A DNA stretch of 64,000 nucleotides from Aeromonas sp. FDAARGOS 1405 (GCF_019048265.1 NZ_CP077311.1:792501-856500), one strand, 5' to 3'. Positions 1-9,381 are shown, numbered from the stretch's first letter. Numbers and translations are program-made. Notes: generated from the sequence alone by a model not told the origin.

Positions 1-2233
1 CCAATGGCTGGTCGAAATGCTGCGCCGTTTCAACCTGCACTTCTCCCTGTTTGACGAGGAGCGCTGCATCGAGGCGTTTGCCGATGCGGAGAACCCCTTC
101 GAGACCGAACAGCTGGTGATCTGCAGCCTCGACTTCCTGCGCAAGAAGCGTCGTCGCTTCGAGCAGGTGCTGGAAGCCGAGTGGGATCTGCTGGTTGTCG
201 ACGAAGCCCACCATCTGGAGTGGAGTGAAGAGGCGCCGAGCCGTGCCTATGAAATGGTGGAAGCACTGGCCGAACAGGTGCCGGGCGTGCTGCTGCTGAC
301 TGCGACACCGGATCAGCTGGGCCACCAGAGCCACTTTGCCCGTCTGCGCCTGCTCGATCCCGAACGTTTCTACGACTACGAGGCTTTCCTCGCCGAGGAG
401 CAGGCCTATGGTCAGGTCGCCAGCGCCGCACAAGAGCTGCTGGATGGCGAGACCCTGAGCGATGAAGCCAGACAGATCCTCGCCAGCCAGCTGGAAGGGT
501 TGGACTTGAGCGATGCCGCAGCTCGCCAGCAGGCGGTCGCCAAGCTGCTAGACCAGCATGGCACCGGCCGGGTACTGTTCCGCAACAGCCGCGCCAATAT
601 TCAAGGCTTCCCCGAGCGTCACCTCAACGTCTACCCCATGCCGCTGCCGGAGCAGTACAAAACTGCCATCAAGGTGATGGGCATGATGGGTGGTAACGGT
701 GGCGATCTGCAGACCCGTGCCCTGCGCTACCTCTATCCCGAGAAGATCTTCCAGCAGTTCGAAGGCGACAACGCCACCTGGACCCAGTTCGACCCGCGCG
801 TAGAATGGTTGCTGGAGCTGCTGCTCTCAGCCCGCCAGCAGAAGGTGCTGGTGATCTGCTCCGAAGCGGCGACCGCCATCGCGCTGGAAGAGGCGCTGCG
901 TACCCGTGAAGGGATCCGTGGTGCCGTGTTCCACGAAGGGATGTCGATCCTCGAGCGGGACAAGGCCTCCGCCTATTTCGCCCAGCAAGAGGGTGGCGCC
1001 CAAGTGCTGCTCTGCTCCGAGATCGGTTCAGAAGGACGCAACTTCCAATTTGCCAGTCATCTGGTGCTGTTCGATCTGCCGCTCAATCCGGATCTGCTGG
1101 AACAACGTATCGGCCGACTGGATCGTATCGGTCAGCAGAATACCGTCGAGATCCACGTTCCCTATCTGGAAGGGACTGCCCAGCGCGCCCTGCAACTCTG
1201 GTATCACGATGGTCTGGACGCGTTCGAGCAGACCTGCCCGACTGCCCGCCCGGTATTCGAAGCGGTACGTGAAGAGCTGTTCGAGCTGCTGGCCGCCAAC
1301 ACCGGCGATCAGGCAACCCTCGAGGCCCTGCTGGTCAAGACCCGCGAACTGCACGAGCCGCTCAAGGCCCGACTGGAGCAGGGCCGCGATCGCCTGCTGG
1401 AGATCCACTCCAGCGGTGGCGCCGCCGCCCAGCAGCTGGTCGACAAGCTGGCCGCCGAAGATGACGACACCGGCATGATCTCCTTTGCCCTCAAGATGTT
1501 CGACGAGATCGGCGTCAATCAGGATGACCGTGGCGAGAACGCGCTGGTGCTGACTCCCGGTGATCATATGCTGGTTTCCAGCTTCCCAGGCCTGCCGCAA
1601 GATGGCATGACCATCACCTTCGATCGCAACACCGCCCTGTCGCGGGATGACATGGCGCTGCTCTCCTGGGATCACCCCATGATGCGCGGCGGTATCGACC
1701 TGATCCTGGGCTCCGAGATCGGTGCCACCTCGGTCGCACTGCTCAAGAACAAGGCGCTGCCCATCGGCTCCATCCTGCTTGAGCTGATCTTTGTCGCCGA
1801 GTCTGCGGCCCATCCCCAGCTCTACCGATTCATGCCGCCGACGCCAATCCGTCTGCTGATGGACAAGAACGGCCAGAATCTGGGTGATAAAGTGGCGTTC
1901 GATGCCTTCAACCGCCAGCTGACTCCGGTCAATCGCCACCTCGGCAGCAAGCTCGTGACTGCATCCCAACCGGTAATCCACGGTCTGATTGGCAAGGGCC
2001 AGGCCATTGCCGAAGAGCTGAAAGCCGGGATTGTCGACAAGGCCCGCGCCCAGATGGCGCAGACCCTGCAGCAGGATCTGGATCGTCTGGAAGCACTCAA
2101 GGCGGTCAACCCGAACGTGCGCGACAGCGAACTGGATTATCTGCGCAATCTGCAGGCAGAATTGCACCACCTGATCGATCAGACCCAACTCAAGCTGGAT
2201 GCAATCCGCTTTATTGTGGTTACCCATAACTGA
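1..2233 (+). CDS. rapA: RNA polymerase-associated ATPase RapA, 5'-truncated by window edge
   Basis: Swi2/Snf2-family translocase that binds RNA polymerase and promotes its recycling after transcription. The frame is already open at base 2, so the N-terminal part lies outside the window; about 743 residues of the roughly 970 usual for the family are present. Visible helicase motifs are DEAH ([10 protein letters not shown]), TATP, and the C-terminal helicase segment with SEGRNF and the arginine-finger motif [11 protein letters not shown]. The long C-terminal RapA-specific domain follows and ends RFIVVTHN. rluA lies directly downstream, the same order as in enterics. A diverged copy of the last 17 codons sits just after the stop. 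Confidence 0.97.
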   Translation, partial: QWLVEMLRRFNLHFSLFDEERCIEAFADAENPFETEQLVICSLDFLRKKRRRFEQVLEAEWDLLVVDEAHHLEWSEEAPSRAYEMVEALAEQVPGVLLLTATPDQLGHQSHFARLRLLDPERFYDYEAFLAEEQAYGQVASAAQELLDGETLSDEARQILASQLEGLDLSDAAARQQAVAKLLDQHGTGRVLFRNSRANIQGFPERHLNVYPMPLPEQYKTAIKVMGMMGGNGGDLQTRALRYLYPEKIFQQFEGDNATWTQFDPRVEWLLELLLSARQQKVLVICSEAATAIALEEALRTREGIRGAVFHEGMSILERDKASAYFAQQEGGAQVLLCSEIGSEGRNFQFASHLVLFDLPLNPDLLEQRIGRLDRIGQQNTVEIHVPYLEGTAQRALQLWYHDGLDAFEQTCPTARPVFEAVREELFELLAANTGDQATLEALLVKTRELHEPLKARLEQGRDRLLEIHSSGGAAAQQLVDKLAAEDDDTGMISFALKMFDEIGVNQDDRGENALVLTPGDHMLVSSFPGLPQDGMTITFDRNTALSRDDMALLSWDHPMMRGGIDLILGSEIGATSVALLKNKALPIGSILLELIFVAESAAHPQLYRFMPPTPIRLLMDKNGQNLGDKVAFDAFNRQLTPVNRHLGSKLVTASQPVIHGLIGKGQAIAEELKAGIVDKARAQMAQTLQQDLDRLEALKAVNPNVRDSELDYLRNLQAELHHLIDQTQLKLDAIRFIVVTHN

Positions 2234-2255
2234 CAAGGTACCGACCGACAGCGGC

Positions 2256-2312
2256 CAGACCCAGCTCAAACTGGATACCCAAGGCCGCTTTGTCGTGGTT
2301 ACCCATAACTGA
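2256..2312 (+). repeat. Diverged duplicate of the rapA 3' end
   Basis: These bases read in frame as QTQLKLD-TQG-RFVVVTHN followed by TGA. The genuine rapA tail at 2180-2233 reads [17 protein letters not shown] followed by TGA. The copy is similar but not identical at DNA level and has no start signal, so it is a remnant and not a gene. It probably derives from a different rapA allele. Confidence 0.8.
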
Positions 2313-2348
2313 TGGGGGCTTGCCCCCACCTTCTGATGCGAGACATTT

Positions 2349-3005
2349 ATGTTTGAATACTCACCGCCTCTGGAACCCTGGCTCGATATCCTGTTCAAGG
2401 ACAAGGACATCATGGTGGTCAACAAGCCCACTGGCCTGCTAAGCGTCCCCGGGCGCGGCCCCGAGAATGAAGACAGCGTCCTGCATCGGGTCAAACAGCA
2501 GCACCCCAAGGCGGCGGCAGCTCATCGCCTCGACATGTCCACCACAGGCGTCATTGTCATTCCCCTCAATCCCAACTCTCATCGGGAGCTGAGTCGGCAA
2601 TTTCGCGAGCGGGAGACCGAGAAGCACTACCTCGCCTGGGTGTGGGGTGAGCCGGAGGCAGTGTCGGGTCAGGTTGACCTGCCGCTCTGCGTCGACTGGC
2701 CCAACCGCCCGAAACAGAAGGTGGATCACGAGGAGGGGCGTCACGCCCTGACCCTGTGGCAGAAACTGAAGGTGGAGAACGGCAACAGTCTGATCAAGCT
2801 GACCCCCATCACAGGTCGCTCGCACCAGTTGCGCGTCCATATGCTGGAGCTGGGGCACCCGATCCTGGGTGACAACCTCTATGCTCATCCGGATGCGCTG
2901 GCGGCCGCGCCCCATCTCTACCTTCATGCGGCCAGCCTGACCATCAGCCACCCCCGCAGTGGCGAGCGGATGACCTTCGAGGCGCCAGCTCCTTTCCCGG
3001 TCTAA
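2349..3005 (+). CDS. rluA: Dual-specificity pseudouridine synthase RluA
   Basis: Isomerises uridine to pseudouridine at position 746 of 23S rRNA and position 32 of several tRNAs (known for the enteric orthologue). The protein has 218 residues, the normal RluA length. The catalytic aspartate lies in HRLDMSTTGV near residue 62. The segments DWPNRPKQKV and ITGRSHQLRVHM are characteristic of RluA rather than the larger RluC/RluD, which also carry an N-terminal S4 domain missing here. The ATG at 2349 is the only sensible start. It follows rapA on the same strand and is followed by a bidirectional terminator. Confidence 0.95.
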   Translation: MFEYSPPLEPWLDILFKDKDIMVVNKPTGLLSVPGRGPENEDSVLHRVKQQHPKAAAAHRLDMSTTGVIVIPLNPNSHRELSRQFRERETEKHYLAWVWGEPEAVSGQVDLPLCVDWPNRPKQKVDHEEGRHALTLWQKLKVENGNSLIKLTPITGRSHQLRVHMLELGHPILGDNLYAHPDALAAAPHLYLHAASLTISHPRSGERMTFEAPAPFPV

Positions 3006-3024
3006 TCCCGCAAATCGCAGAGAT

Positions 3025-3057
3025 AAAAAAGCCCCCATCGCAAGATGGGGGCTTTTT
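3025..3057. terminator. Bidirectional intrinsic terminator between rluA and yjfB-like gene
   Basis: GCCCCCATC pairs with GATGGGGGC around a GCAA loop. An A-run precedes and a T-run follows the stem, so the hairpin can stop transcripts from both converging genes. Confidence 0.9.
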
Positions 3058-3065
3058 CATTAGGG

Positions 3066-3254
3066 TCAGACGCGAATATCGATCTTGCTTCCCAGAGAAG
3101 CGCTGGCCGATGTCGGTGCAACCGGCGCTGATTGCGCTGCGTTTTGCAGCAGCTTCAGCGCAGCTTCGCCCTCTTGGGTCTGCTGTTTCTTGGCCAGACT
3201 GGCCGTCATCAGAGCAGAACCAAACGACGCATTTGCAGAACTTGATATATCCAT
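3066..3254 (-). CDS. YjfB-family small protein (putative motility protein)
   Basis: A 62-residue acidic/alanine-rich protein starting MDISSSANAS and ending LGSKIDIRV. The start is set by the ATG at 3254 preceded by GCAGGAGGAACC, a strong ribosome binding site; longer in-frame starts lack one. The pattern of a short N-terminal DISS stretch, a central Q/E/A helix (LAKKQQTQEGEAALKLL) and a terminal LGxxIDxRV matches the YjfB family annotated as putative motility protein. Its biochemical role is unknown. It stands alone, convergent with rluA. Confidence 0.75.
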   Translation of the reverse strand: MDISSSANASFGSALMTASLAKKQQTQEGEAALKLLQNAAQSAPVAPTSASASLGSKIDIRV

Positions 3255-3374
3255 AGGGTTCCTCCTGCACTCAACAGTATCGGCCAAGCGGCCCCGAACA
3301 TAAGCACTGAATGCAAAACAATCTGACAGTTGCTTTTCTATCAATCAGATAGCACTAGCATTCATGGCCCCTGT

Positions 3375-3974
3375 TCACCGCTGGATGACGCCTTCAAGCT
3401 CCTGTGCCGTCATCGCCCGAAGCACCTTGCAAGGGTTGCCAGCTGCCACCACGTTGGCGGGCACATCTTTGATCACCACCGAACCGGCGCCGATGACGCT
3501 GTTGTCACCGATAGTGACGCCGGGGCAGATGACGACGCTGCCGCCAATCCAGACGTTGTGGCCGATCCGCACTGGCTTGCCGAACTCGACACCCCTGATG
3601 CGTGGCGCCACCGCCACCGGGTGAGCGGCGGTGTAGATCTGCACCCCGGGCGCCAGCAGCACGTTGTCGCCGATGTGTACCTCGCAGACGTCGAGGATGG
3701 TGCAATTGACGTTGGCGTAGAAGTTCTCGCCGACGAAGATATTGGCACCATAGTCGCAGAAGAACGGCGGATTGATGGCGCACTCCTGGCCGCGGCTACC
3801 GAGCAGCTCGTGCAGCAAAGCATCCCGCGCCGGTTTCTCCTGCCAGCTGGTGTTGAAGGTGTGATAGAGCCTGCGGCAGCGCTCGCGCGCCGCTTTCAGC
3901 TCGGGATCGCCCGCATCATAAGGCTCCCCCGCCACCATCTTCTGCCACTCGGCACCACGCACCACCTTCTCCAT
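3375..3974 (-). CDS. maa: Maltose O-acetyltransferase (Maa-type hexapeptide acetyltransferase)
   Basis: Acetyl-CoA-dependent sugar O-acetyltransferase of 199 residues. The N-terminal mac domain (MEKVVRGAEWQKMVAGEPYDA...) is followed by left-handed beta-helix hexapeptide repeats (IGDNVLLAPG, IGHNVWIGG, IGDNSVIGAGS). The predicted catalytic histidine lies in YTAAHPV, as in Maa/NodL/LacA. It begins three bases after the treC stop on the same strand, so it is probably the last gene of the trehalose operon. An inferred role is acetylation of surplus intracellular glucose or maltose-type sugars released during trehalose use; the exact acceptor cannot be read from sequence. Confidence 0.88.
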   Translation of the reverse strand: MEKVVRGAEWQKMVAGEPYDAGDPELKAARERCRRLYHTFNTSWQEKPARDALLHELLGSRGQECAINPPFFCDYGANIFVGENFYANVNCTILDVCEVHIGDNVLLAPGVQIYTAAHPVAVAPRIRGVEFGKPVRIGHNVWIGGSVVICPGVTIGDNSVIGAGSVVIKDVPANVVAAGNPCKVLRAMTAQELEGVIQR

Positions 3975-3977
3975 TAC

Positions 3978-5639
3978 CTACTCCATCAGCCAGATCAGGG
4001 ATTCATAAGGGCGCAGCATACCCGATTGCGGTTGGGCCGGGCTATCCAAGTAGTTGCCGAGCAGCAGCCGACCTTGCCCGCTTTGCAGCTCGGCAGGCAA
4101 GGCAAACTCCACCGGCTCGCCGTAGAAGTTGCTCACCACCAGCAGGGTCTGACCGTTGGCACGGCGGGCATAGGCCCAGATCTGCGGGTGCCCGGTCAGC
4201 AGCTCCTGATAATCCCCCTGAGTGAAGATGGGGTGCGCCTTGCGAAGGGCGATGAGATCCCGATAGTGCCAGAACACCGAGTGCTGGTCGGCCAGCGCCG
4301 CCTCGGCATTGATCTCGGAATAGTTGGCGGCTGGCTTGAGCCAGGGCGTCCCTTGGGTGAAACCGGCATTGGCCGCAGCGCTCCACTGCATCGGGGTGCG
4401 CGAGTTGTCGCGGGACTTGGTACCGAGAATGGCGAGGATCTCGGCCTCGTTCATCCCTTCCGCCTGCTTGATGGCGAAGATGTTGCGGCTCTCCACATCC
4501 TGATAGTCGTTAATGTGCTGATAGCCGGGGTTGGTCATGCCGAGCTCCTCCCCCTGATAGATGTATGGGGTGCCTTGCAGGCCGTGCAGCGTGCTGGCCA
4601 GCATCTTGGCGGCCACTACCCGATGCTCGCCCTCATCGCCGAAACGGGAGACGATGCGAGGCTGATCGTGGTTGCACCAGAACAGCGCCGACCACCCCTT
4701 GCCGTGCATGCCGCTCTGCCAGTGGTTGAAGATGCGCTTGAGTTCGAGGAAATCGAACGGCGCCTTGGTCCACTTGTCGCCGTTGGGGTAATCCACCTTC
4801 AGATGGTGGAAGTTGAACACCATGGAGAGCTCGGAGCCATCGAGGGCGCCATAGCGCTGGCAGTGCTCCAGCGAAGTAGAGGACATCTCCCCCACCGTCA
4901 TGGCTCCCACCGGGGCAAACACGTCGCGGCTCACGTCCTGCAAAAATTCGTGGATGCGCGGCCCGTCGGTATAGAAGCGGCGGCCATCGCCAATCTCGTC
5001 GTTCGGGAACGCCTGATCCTTGGAGATGAGGTTGATGACGTCGAGGCGGAAACCATCCACCCCCTTCTTGGCCCAGAAGTGGATGATGTTTTTCACCTCG
5101 GCGCGCACCGCCGGATTTTCCCAGTTGAGATCCGCCTGCTCGCGGGCAAACAGGTGCAGGTAGTACTGACCGGTAATCTCATCGAGCTCCCAGGCGCTGC
5201 CACCAAACTTGGATTGCCAATTGTTGGGCACGCCGCCATCCACCGGATCGCGCCAGATGTAGTAGTCGCGGTAGGGGCTGTTTTTATCACCCAGCGCCGA
5301 CTGGAACCAGGCGTGCTCGGTGGAGGTGTGGTTGACCACGATATCCATCACGATGCGGATGTCGCGCGCGTGGGCGGCGGCCAGCAGCGCCTCGAAATCA
5401 GCCATGGTGCCGTAGGCGGGGTCGATGGCGTAGTAGTCGGCGATGTCGTAGCCGTTGTCCACCTGCGGCGAGACGTAAACCGGGGTCAGCCAGAGGGCAT
5501 CGACCCCCAGCGTCTTGAGGTAGTCGAGGCGGGCCATGATCCCCTTGAGATCGCCGGTGCCACGGGCGCCGGAATCCTGAAAGCTCTTGGGATAGATCTG
5601 GTAAATCACGGCGCTCTGCCACCAGGGTGTTTGGCTCAT
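3978..5639 (-). CDS. treC: Trehalose-6-phosphate hydrolase TreC
   Basis: Cytoplasmic GH13 enzyme cleaving trehalose 6-phosphate to glucose and glucose 6-phosphate. From the ATG at 5639 (AAGAGAAAGAGCC upstream) it has 553 residues, the family norm. The catalytic triad is visible: Asp in GFRLDVIN, Glu in TVGEMSS, and Asp in CNHDQPR. The N-terminal SAVIYQIYPKSFQDS and GDLKGI segments are typical of TreC and oligo-1,6-glucosidases; the PTS neighbour treB selects TreC. A GTG six codons upstream (5657) is a less likely start. It is translated after treB with a stem-loop between them. Confidence 0.96.
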   Translation of the reverse strand: MSQTPWWQSAVIYQIYPKSFQDSGARGTGDLKGIMARLDYLKTLGVDALWLTPVYVSPQVDNGYDIADYYAIDPAYGTMADFEALLAAAHARDIRIVMDIVVNHTSTEHAWFQSALGDKNSPYRDYYIWRDPVDGGVPNNWQSKFGGSAWELDEITGQYYLHLFAREQADLNWENPAVRAEVKNIIHFWAKKGVDGFRLDVINLISKDQAFPNDEIGDGRRFYTDGPRIHEFLQDVSRDVFAPVGAMTVGEMSSTSLEHCQRYGALDGSELSMVFNFHHLKVDYPNGDKWTKAPFDFLELKRIFNHWQSGMHGKGWSALFWCNHDQPRIVSRFGDEGEHRVVAAKMLASTLHGLQGTPYIYQGEELGMTNPGYQHINDYQDVESRNIFAIKQAEGMNEAEILAILGTKSRDNSRTPMQWSAAANAGFTQGTPWLKPAANYSEINAEAALADQHSVFWHYRDLIALRKAHPIFTQGDYQELLTGHPQIWAYARRANGQTLLVVSNFYGEPVEFALPAELQSGQGRLLLGNYLDSPAQPQSGMLRPYESLIWLME

Positions 5640-5672
5640 GGCTCTTTCTCTTGTCACAAATTGAAAAGGGAG

Positions 5673-5695
5673 AGGGCGACCCGTTGGGTCGCCCT
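5673..5695. repeat. Perfect 10-bp inverted repeat between treB and treC
   Basis: AGGGCGACCC, GTT loop, GGGTCGCCCT. It sits in the treB-treC intergenic gap just before the treC ribosome binding site and has no T-run on the treC side, so a role in differential stability or expression within the operon is more likely than full termination. Confidence 0.75.
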
Positions 5696-5706
5696 GACAA
5701 TCAGAT

Positions 5707-7137
5707 TCAGGCGCTGGCTTCGGCCAGCTTGCCGGCTGCTTGCTGGCGCTTGTAGACCAGCAGGGTCAGCACCACCGGCACCACGATGGCGACCAGCATG
5801 GCGAGGGAGTAAACGGCCCAGTATTGCGGCTGGATGGAGAGGATGCCCGGCAGGCCGCCTACCCCGATGCCGTTGGCCATCACCCCGGCGAAACCGCAGA
5901 TGAGGGCCGCAAGGCTGGAGCCCACCATGGCGCACAGCATGGGGAACTTGTACTTGAGGTTGATACCGTACATCGCCGGTTCGGTCACCCCGAGGTAGGC
6001 GGAGATGGCGGCAGGTACCGAGATCTCCCGTTCGTTCTCCTTGCGGCTAATCAGAATGATGCCGACGACCGCAGAAGCCTGGGCGATGTTGGAGAGGGCG
6101 ATCAGCGGCCAAATCGGGGTGCCACCCATGCTCTGCATCAGTTGCAGATCCACCGCGTTGGTGGTGTGGTGGATGCCGGTGATGACCAGCGGCGCATAGA
6201 GGAAACCGAACAGAGCGGCACCGATAGGGGCGAAGGAGCCGGTCATGGCGGCCTTGGCAGCGAAGCCGACGCCCTCACCAATCCAGCGGCCGAACGGGCC
6301 GATAAAGGCGTGAGCCACGATCACCGCCAGCAGCAGCGAGACAAATGGCACAATCACCAGATAGAGATAGGCCGGAATGATCCGCTTGAGGTTGGTCTCT
6401 ACCCAGGCGAGGAAGACACCCGCCAGCAGCGCCGGAATGACCTGCGCCTGATAACCCACCTTCTGGATCACGAACAGGCCGAAGTCCCACACCTCGGGAG
6501 TCTGCTGACCAATGCCGTAGGCGTTCATCAACTGCGGTGACACCAGCGTTACCCCCAGCACAATACCGAGGATCTCGGAGCCGCCCATCTTCTTCACTGC
6601 AGACCAGCAAACACCGACCGGCAGGAAGTGGAAAATCGCCTCGCCCAGCAGCCAGAGGAAGGCGTGTACCTGAGCCCAGAACTGGCTGATCTCGGTGAGG
6701 GTGTGAGTGCCATCGTCGAACATCTTGATGTCGCCGATGACGTTGCGAAAGCCCAGGATCAGACCGCCGGTGATGATGGCGGGCAGCAACGGTACGAAGA
6801 TCTCCGCCAGATGGGAGATGCCCCGCTCCAGCGGGTTCATGTTCTGGCGAGCCGCCTGCTTGGCGGTCTCCTTGCTGCCACCGCTGACGCCGAGCTGTTC
6901 GGTCAGCGCCTTGTACCACTGCTCTACCTCGTTACCGATCACCACCTGGAACTGACCGCCCTGGGTGAAGCTTCCCTTCACCGCCGGGATGGTCTCGATG
7001 GCCTTGCTGTCGGCCTTGGCCGGATCGTTCAGGACGAAGCGCAACCGGGTCAGGCAGTGGCTGACGGTGGCGATGTTCTCCTTGCCGCCGATCTTGTCGA
7101 TCAGGGTGGCAAGCTGCTGTGCGTTGATCTTGGACAT
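5707..7137 (-). CDS. treB: PTS trehalose-specific EIIBC component TreB
   Basis: Inner-membrane permease that imports trehalose and phosphorylates it to trehalose 6-phosphate. The protein has 476 residues from the ATG at 7137, which follows GAGGGAAGACCC. The EIIB domain comes first (MSKINAQQLATLI...), with the phosphorylated cysteine in ATVSHCLTRLRF near residue 26. A multi-spanning EIIC domain follows, with the GIHHTTNAVDLQL signature. There is no EIIA domain, so phosphate must come from a separate EIIA such as the glucose enzyme, as in enterics. It is the first gene of treB-treC-maa and lies downstream of treR. Confidence 0.96.
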   Translation of the reverse strand: MSKINAQQLATLIDKIGGKENIATVSHCLTRLRFVLNDPAKADSKAIETIPAVKGSFTQGGQFQVVIGNEVEQWYKALTEQLGVSGGSKETAKQAARQNMNPLERGISHLAEIFVPLLPAIITGGLILGFRNVIGDIKMFDDGTHTLTEISQFWAQVHAFLWLLGEAIFHFLPVGVCWSAVKKMGGSEILGIVLGVTLVSPQLMNAYGIGQQTPEVWDFGLFVIQKVGYQAQVIPALLAGVFLAWVETNLKRIIPAYLYLVIVPFVSLLLAVIVAHAFIGPFGRWIGEGVGFAAKAAMTGSFAPIGAALFGFLYAPLVITGIHHTTNAVDLQLMQSMGGTPIWPLIALSNIAQASAVVGIILISRKENEREISVPAAISAYLGVTEPAMYGINLKYKFPMLCAMVGSSLAALICGFAGVMANGIGVGGLPGILSIQPQYWAVYSLAMLVAIVVPVVLTLLVYKRQQAAGKLAEASA

Positions 7138-7212
7138 GGGTCTTCCCTCTGTGACGCCATTGAATAGTGGTCTGTATCGCCCTTTTGAGCCAGTCTGTCG
7201 GCCGGAGCGTTT

Positions 7213-7226
7213 TGGTATCGTTCCCA
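7213..7226. promoter_or_regulatory. Secondary TreR-type operator
   Basis: TGGTATCGTTCCCA matches the nearby perfect palindrome at 12 of 14 positions. Its centre lies 46 bases from the primary site, between treR and treB. Assignment to TreR is inferred from position and LacI-family palindrome shape. Confidence 0.6.
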
Positions 7227-7258
7227 TTTAGCATGCCGACAATCTGGCCAGATCGAAA

Positions 7259-7272
7259 TGGGAACGTTCCCA
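7259..7272. promoter_or_regulatory. Primary TreR operator upstream of treB
   Basis: TGGGAACGTTCCCA is a perfect 14-bp palindrome with the central CG typical of LacI/GalR-family operators. It lies in the treR-treB intergenic region, about 120 bases upstream of the treB start, where the trehalose repressor would act. Confidence 0.75.
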
Positions 7273-7328
7273 ATTCGTGGCTAGCGTCACAAAAAGCGCA
7301 CTTTTTGTTCAGTCTGAAGTGATGGGGC

Positions 7329-8276
7329 TCACAGGGTTCGGCAGGGGGCGATAGTCACCAGCGGAGGCTGATCCTGCTCAATCTGACCGAGCAGCTGACG
7401 CGCCGCCTGCTCCCCCGCCCCCTTGTAGCCAAGATCGAGACTGAGGGCGTTGGGAAAGAGGAAGCTGAGCATGGGGTTGTTGCCAAGGCCGGTCACCAGC
7501 ACCTCGCTACGCCCTTGTTCTTGCAGGTATTTTGCCGCACCGATGGCGAGGGTGTCGCTGGCGCAGACCAACGCCTGGGTGGAGGGCGTCAGCAGCTCGG
7601 CCGCCAGCCGGTAGCCGCTCTGCAGGCTGAGATCGCCGAGGGCGCTGCACGGGCGCAACCCTTGCTCTGCGCAGTAAGCGAGATAGGCGTCGAGGCGGCG
7701 CTGGCCGGTGGTGAGATCCGAGGCATCAACCCCCAGATAGGCGATGTCGCGGGCGCCACGGCTTGCCAGCTGCGCCAGCATGGTGCGCACCGCACCGGCG
7801 TCGTCGAAGCAGACCGAGGAGAAACCGGGATATTCACGGGCGACCAGCACCAGCTTCTCTTTCAGCGGCGCCATGGCGGCATAGTCCAAGTCATTGAAGG
7901 CGAAAAGGATAATGCCATCCACCCCGCGCCGATCCAGCACCGCCAGATGCTCCTGTACCTTGGCGGGGGAGAACTTGCTCTCCATCAGCACGGCATCGTA
8001 GCCACGCTGGTAGAGGGTCTCCAGCATGCCGCGCACCGCCTGATTCTCCGAGCTGGAGTCGAGCCGCGAGACGATGATCCCCACCACCTGCTGGCTCTGG
8101 CTGCGCATGGCACGCGCCGACTTGCTCGGCACGAAGCCATGTTCGGCGATGATCTGCTCCACCCGCTCGCGGGTCTCCTGCTTCACCTTGGGATCCTGAT
8201 TAAGCACCCGGGAGACGGTAGACTTGCCGACGCCACTCAGTCTGGCGATATCGAGAATGGTCAGTTTCTTGTCCAT
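7329..8276 (-). CDS. treR: Trehalose operon repressor TreR (LacI family)
   Basis: LacI/GalR-type repressor expected to respond to trehalose 6-phosphate. The helix-turn-helix is at the very N-terminus (LTILDIARLSGVGKSTVSRV), nearly identical to enteric TreR. The periplasmic-binding-protein-like effector domain contains ARAMRSQS, SRLDSSSEN and VLMESKFSP, all TreR hallmarks. From the ATG at 8276 the protein is 315 residues; an ATG four codons upstream (8288) is also possible. It lies upstream of treB on the same strand, with operator palindromes in the gap. Confidence 0.94.
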   Translation of the reverse strand: MDKKLTILDIARLSGVGKSTVSRVLNQDPKVKQETRERVEQIIAEHGFVPSKSARAMRSQSQQVVGIIVSRLDSSSENQAVRGMLETLYQRGYDAVLMESKFSPAKVQEHLAVLDRRGVDGIILFAFNDLDYAAMAPLKEKLVLVAREYPGFSSVCFDDAGAVRTMLAQLASRGARDIAYLGVDASDLTTGQRRLDAYLAYCAEQGLRPCSALGDLSLQSGYRLAAELLTPSTQALVCASDTLAIGAAKYLQEQGRSEVLVTGLGNNPMLSFLFPNALSLDLGYKGAGEQAARQLLGQIEQDQPPLVTIAPCRTL

Positions 8277-8413
8277 GAATTGGCTCACAGGAGGCTAGGC
8301 GATGGAATTGCCCACATTGTTGTGATTAACCCCTGTGAATACAAGCCCATGGCGTTAGAATGCCCTTTTTGCCCCGCCGTCAGGGTGTGTGGGCACAGCA
8401 CAGGACGCCCATC

Positions 8414-9364
8414 ATGGATCTGCTGGCCAGTCTGCTCTTCTCCCTCTCCATCACAGGCCCCATCTGCGTGGTGCTGCTGCTCGGCATCTTGCTCAAGCGG
8501 CTGGGGCTGCTGCCGGATCCCTTTACCGAATCCGCCTCGCGACTGGTGTTTCAGGTCACCCTGCCCGCTCTGCTCTTTCTCAGTATTCTGGGTACCAACT
8601 TCGCCACCATGCCGAGCCTCTGGTTTATCGGCTATGGCCTGCTCGCCACCGTTATCAGCTATCTGGTGCTGGAGCTGCTGGCCGGACGTTTTATCGGGGA
8701 GCAGCGACTGCGCGGCATCTTCGTGCAGGGGAGCTTTCGCGGCAACAGCGCCATTATCGGGCTCGCCTATGTGCAGAACGCCTATGGCCACGAAGGGTTG
8801 GGGGCGGCGGCCTTCTATGTCGGCGCGGTGACCGTGCTCTACAACATTCTCGCTGTGATCACCCTCACCCGCAGTCTCGGCGGTGCCACCGGTATCCGCC
8901 CCATTCTGCTCGGCATCATCAAGAATCCGCTCATCATCGCCATTGTGGCGGCGCTGCCGTTTACCCTGCTCGGTATCAAGATGCCGCAACTGCTGCTCAC
9001 CACCGGCAGCTACTTCGCCAACATGACGTTGCCGCTGGCGTTGCTCTGCACCGGCGCCTCCCTCAGTCTCGGCGCCCTGCGCGGCGGGGCGGCGCTGACC
9101 GGCTGGGCCAGCGTGATGCGGCTCTGCCTCATTCCAGCGGTGTTCACTCTGGGAGCAGCCCTGCTCGGCTTCAGCCATCTGGAGCTCGGCATCCTGTTTC
9201 TTATCAGCGCCACCCCGACTGCCGCCGCCAGCTATGTGATGACCCGCGCCATGGGGGGTGACAGCGTGCTGGCAGCGAACATCATCGCCACTACCACCCT
9301 TGGATCGCTGGTTACTACCAGCCTCGGGGCAACTCTGATGAATTACCTCGGTCTTATGTACTGA
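8414..9364 (+). CDS. AEC-family (auxin efflux carrier-type) transporter
   Basis: Inner-membrane permease of the AEC/BART superfamily, 316 residues with about ten hydrophobic segments. The N-terminus MDLLASLLFSLSITGPICVV, the GSFRGNSAIIGLAY motif and the C-terminal half LGIIKNPLIIAIV...MTRAMGGD are typical. Bacterial members export or import organic acids such as malate or malonate, but the substrate cannot be read from sequence. The chosen ATG puts the first hydrophobic helix at the N-terminus; the ribosome binding site is weak. The gene is divergent from treR and is followed by a degenerate copy of its own 3' end. Confidence 0.88.
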   Translation: MDLLASLLFSLSITGPICVVLLLGILLKRLGLLPDPFTESASRLVFQVTLPALLFLSILGTNFATMPSLWFIGYGLLATVISYLVLELLAGRFIGEQRLRGIFVQGSFRGNSAIIGLAYVQNAYGHEGLGAAAFYVGAVTVLYNILAVITLTRSLGGATGIRPILLGIIKNPLIIAIVAALPFTLLGIKMPQLLLTTGSYFANMTLPLALLCTGASLSLGALRGGAALTGWASVMRLCLIPAVFTLGAALLGFSHLELGILFLISATPTAAASYVMTRAMGGDSVLAANIIATTTLGSLVTTSLGATLMNYLGLMY

Positions 9365-9381
9365 CCCTGCCCGAGGAAACT

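Noticed and set aside
1028..2509. 493-codon minus-strand open frame
   Set aside because: Antisense to rapA and rluA; product is an artefact of codon bias.
3330..5903. 857-codon plus-strand open frame
   Set aside because: Entirely antisense to maa and treC; His/Gly/Val-rich low-complexity product, with no family resemblance.
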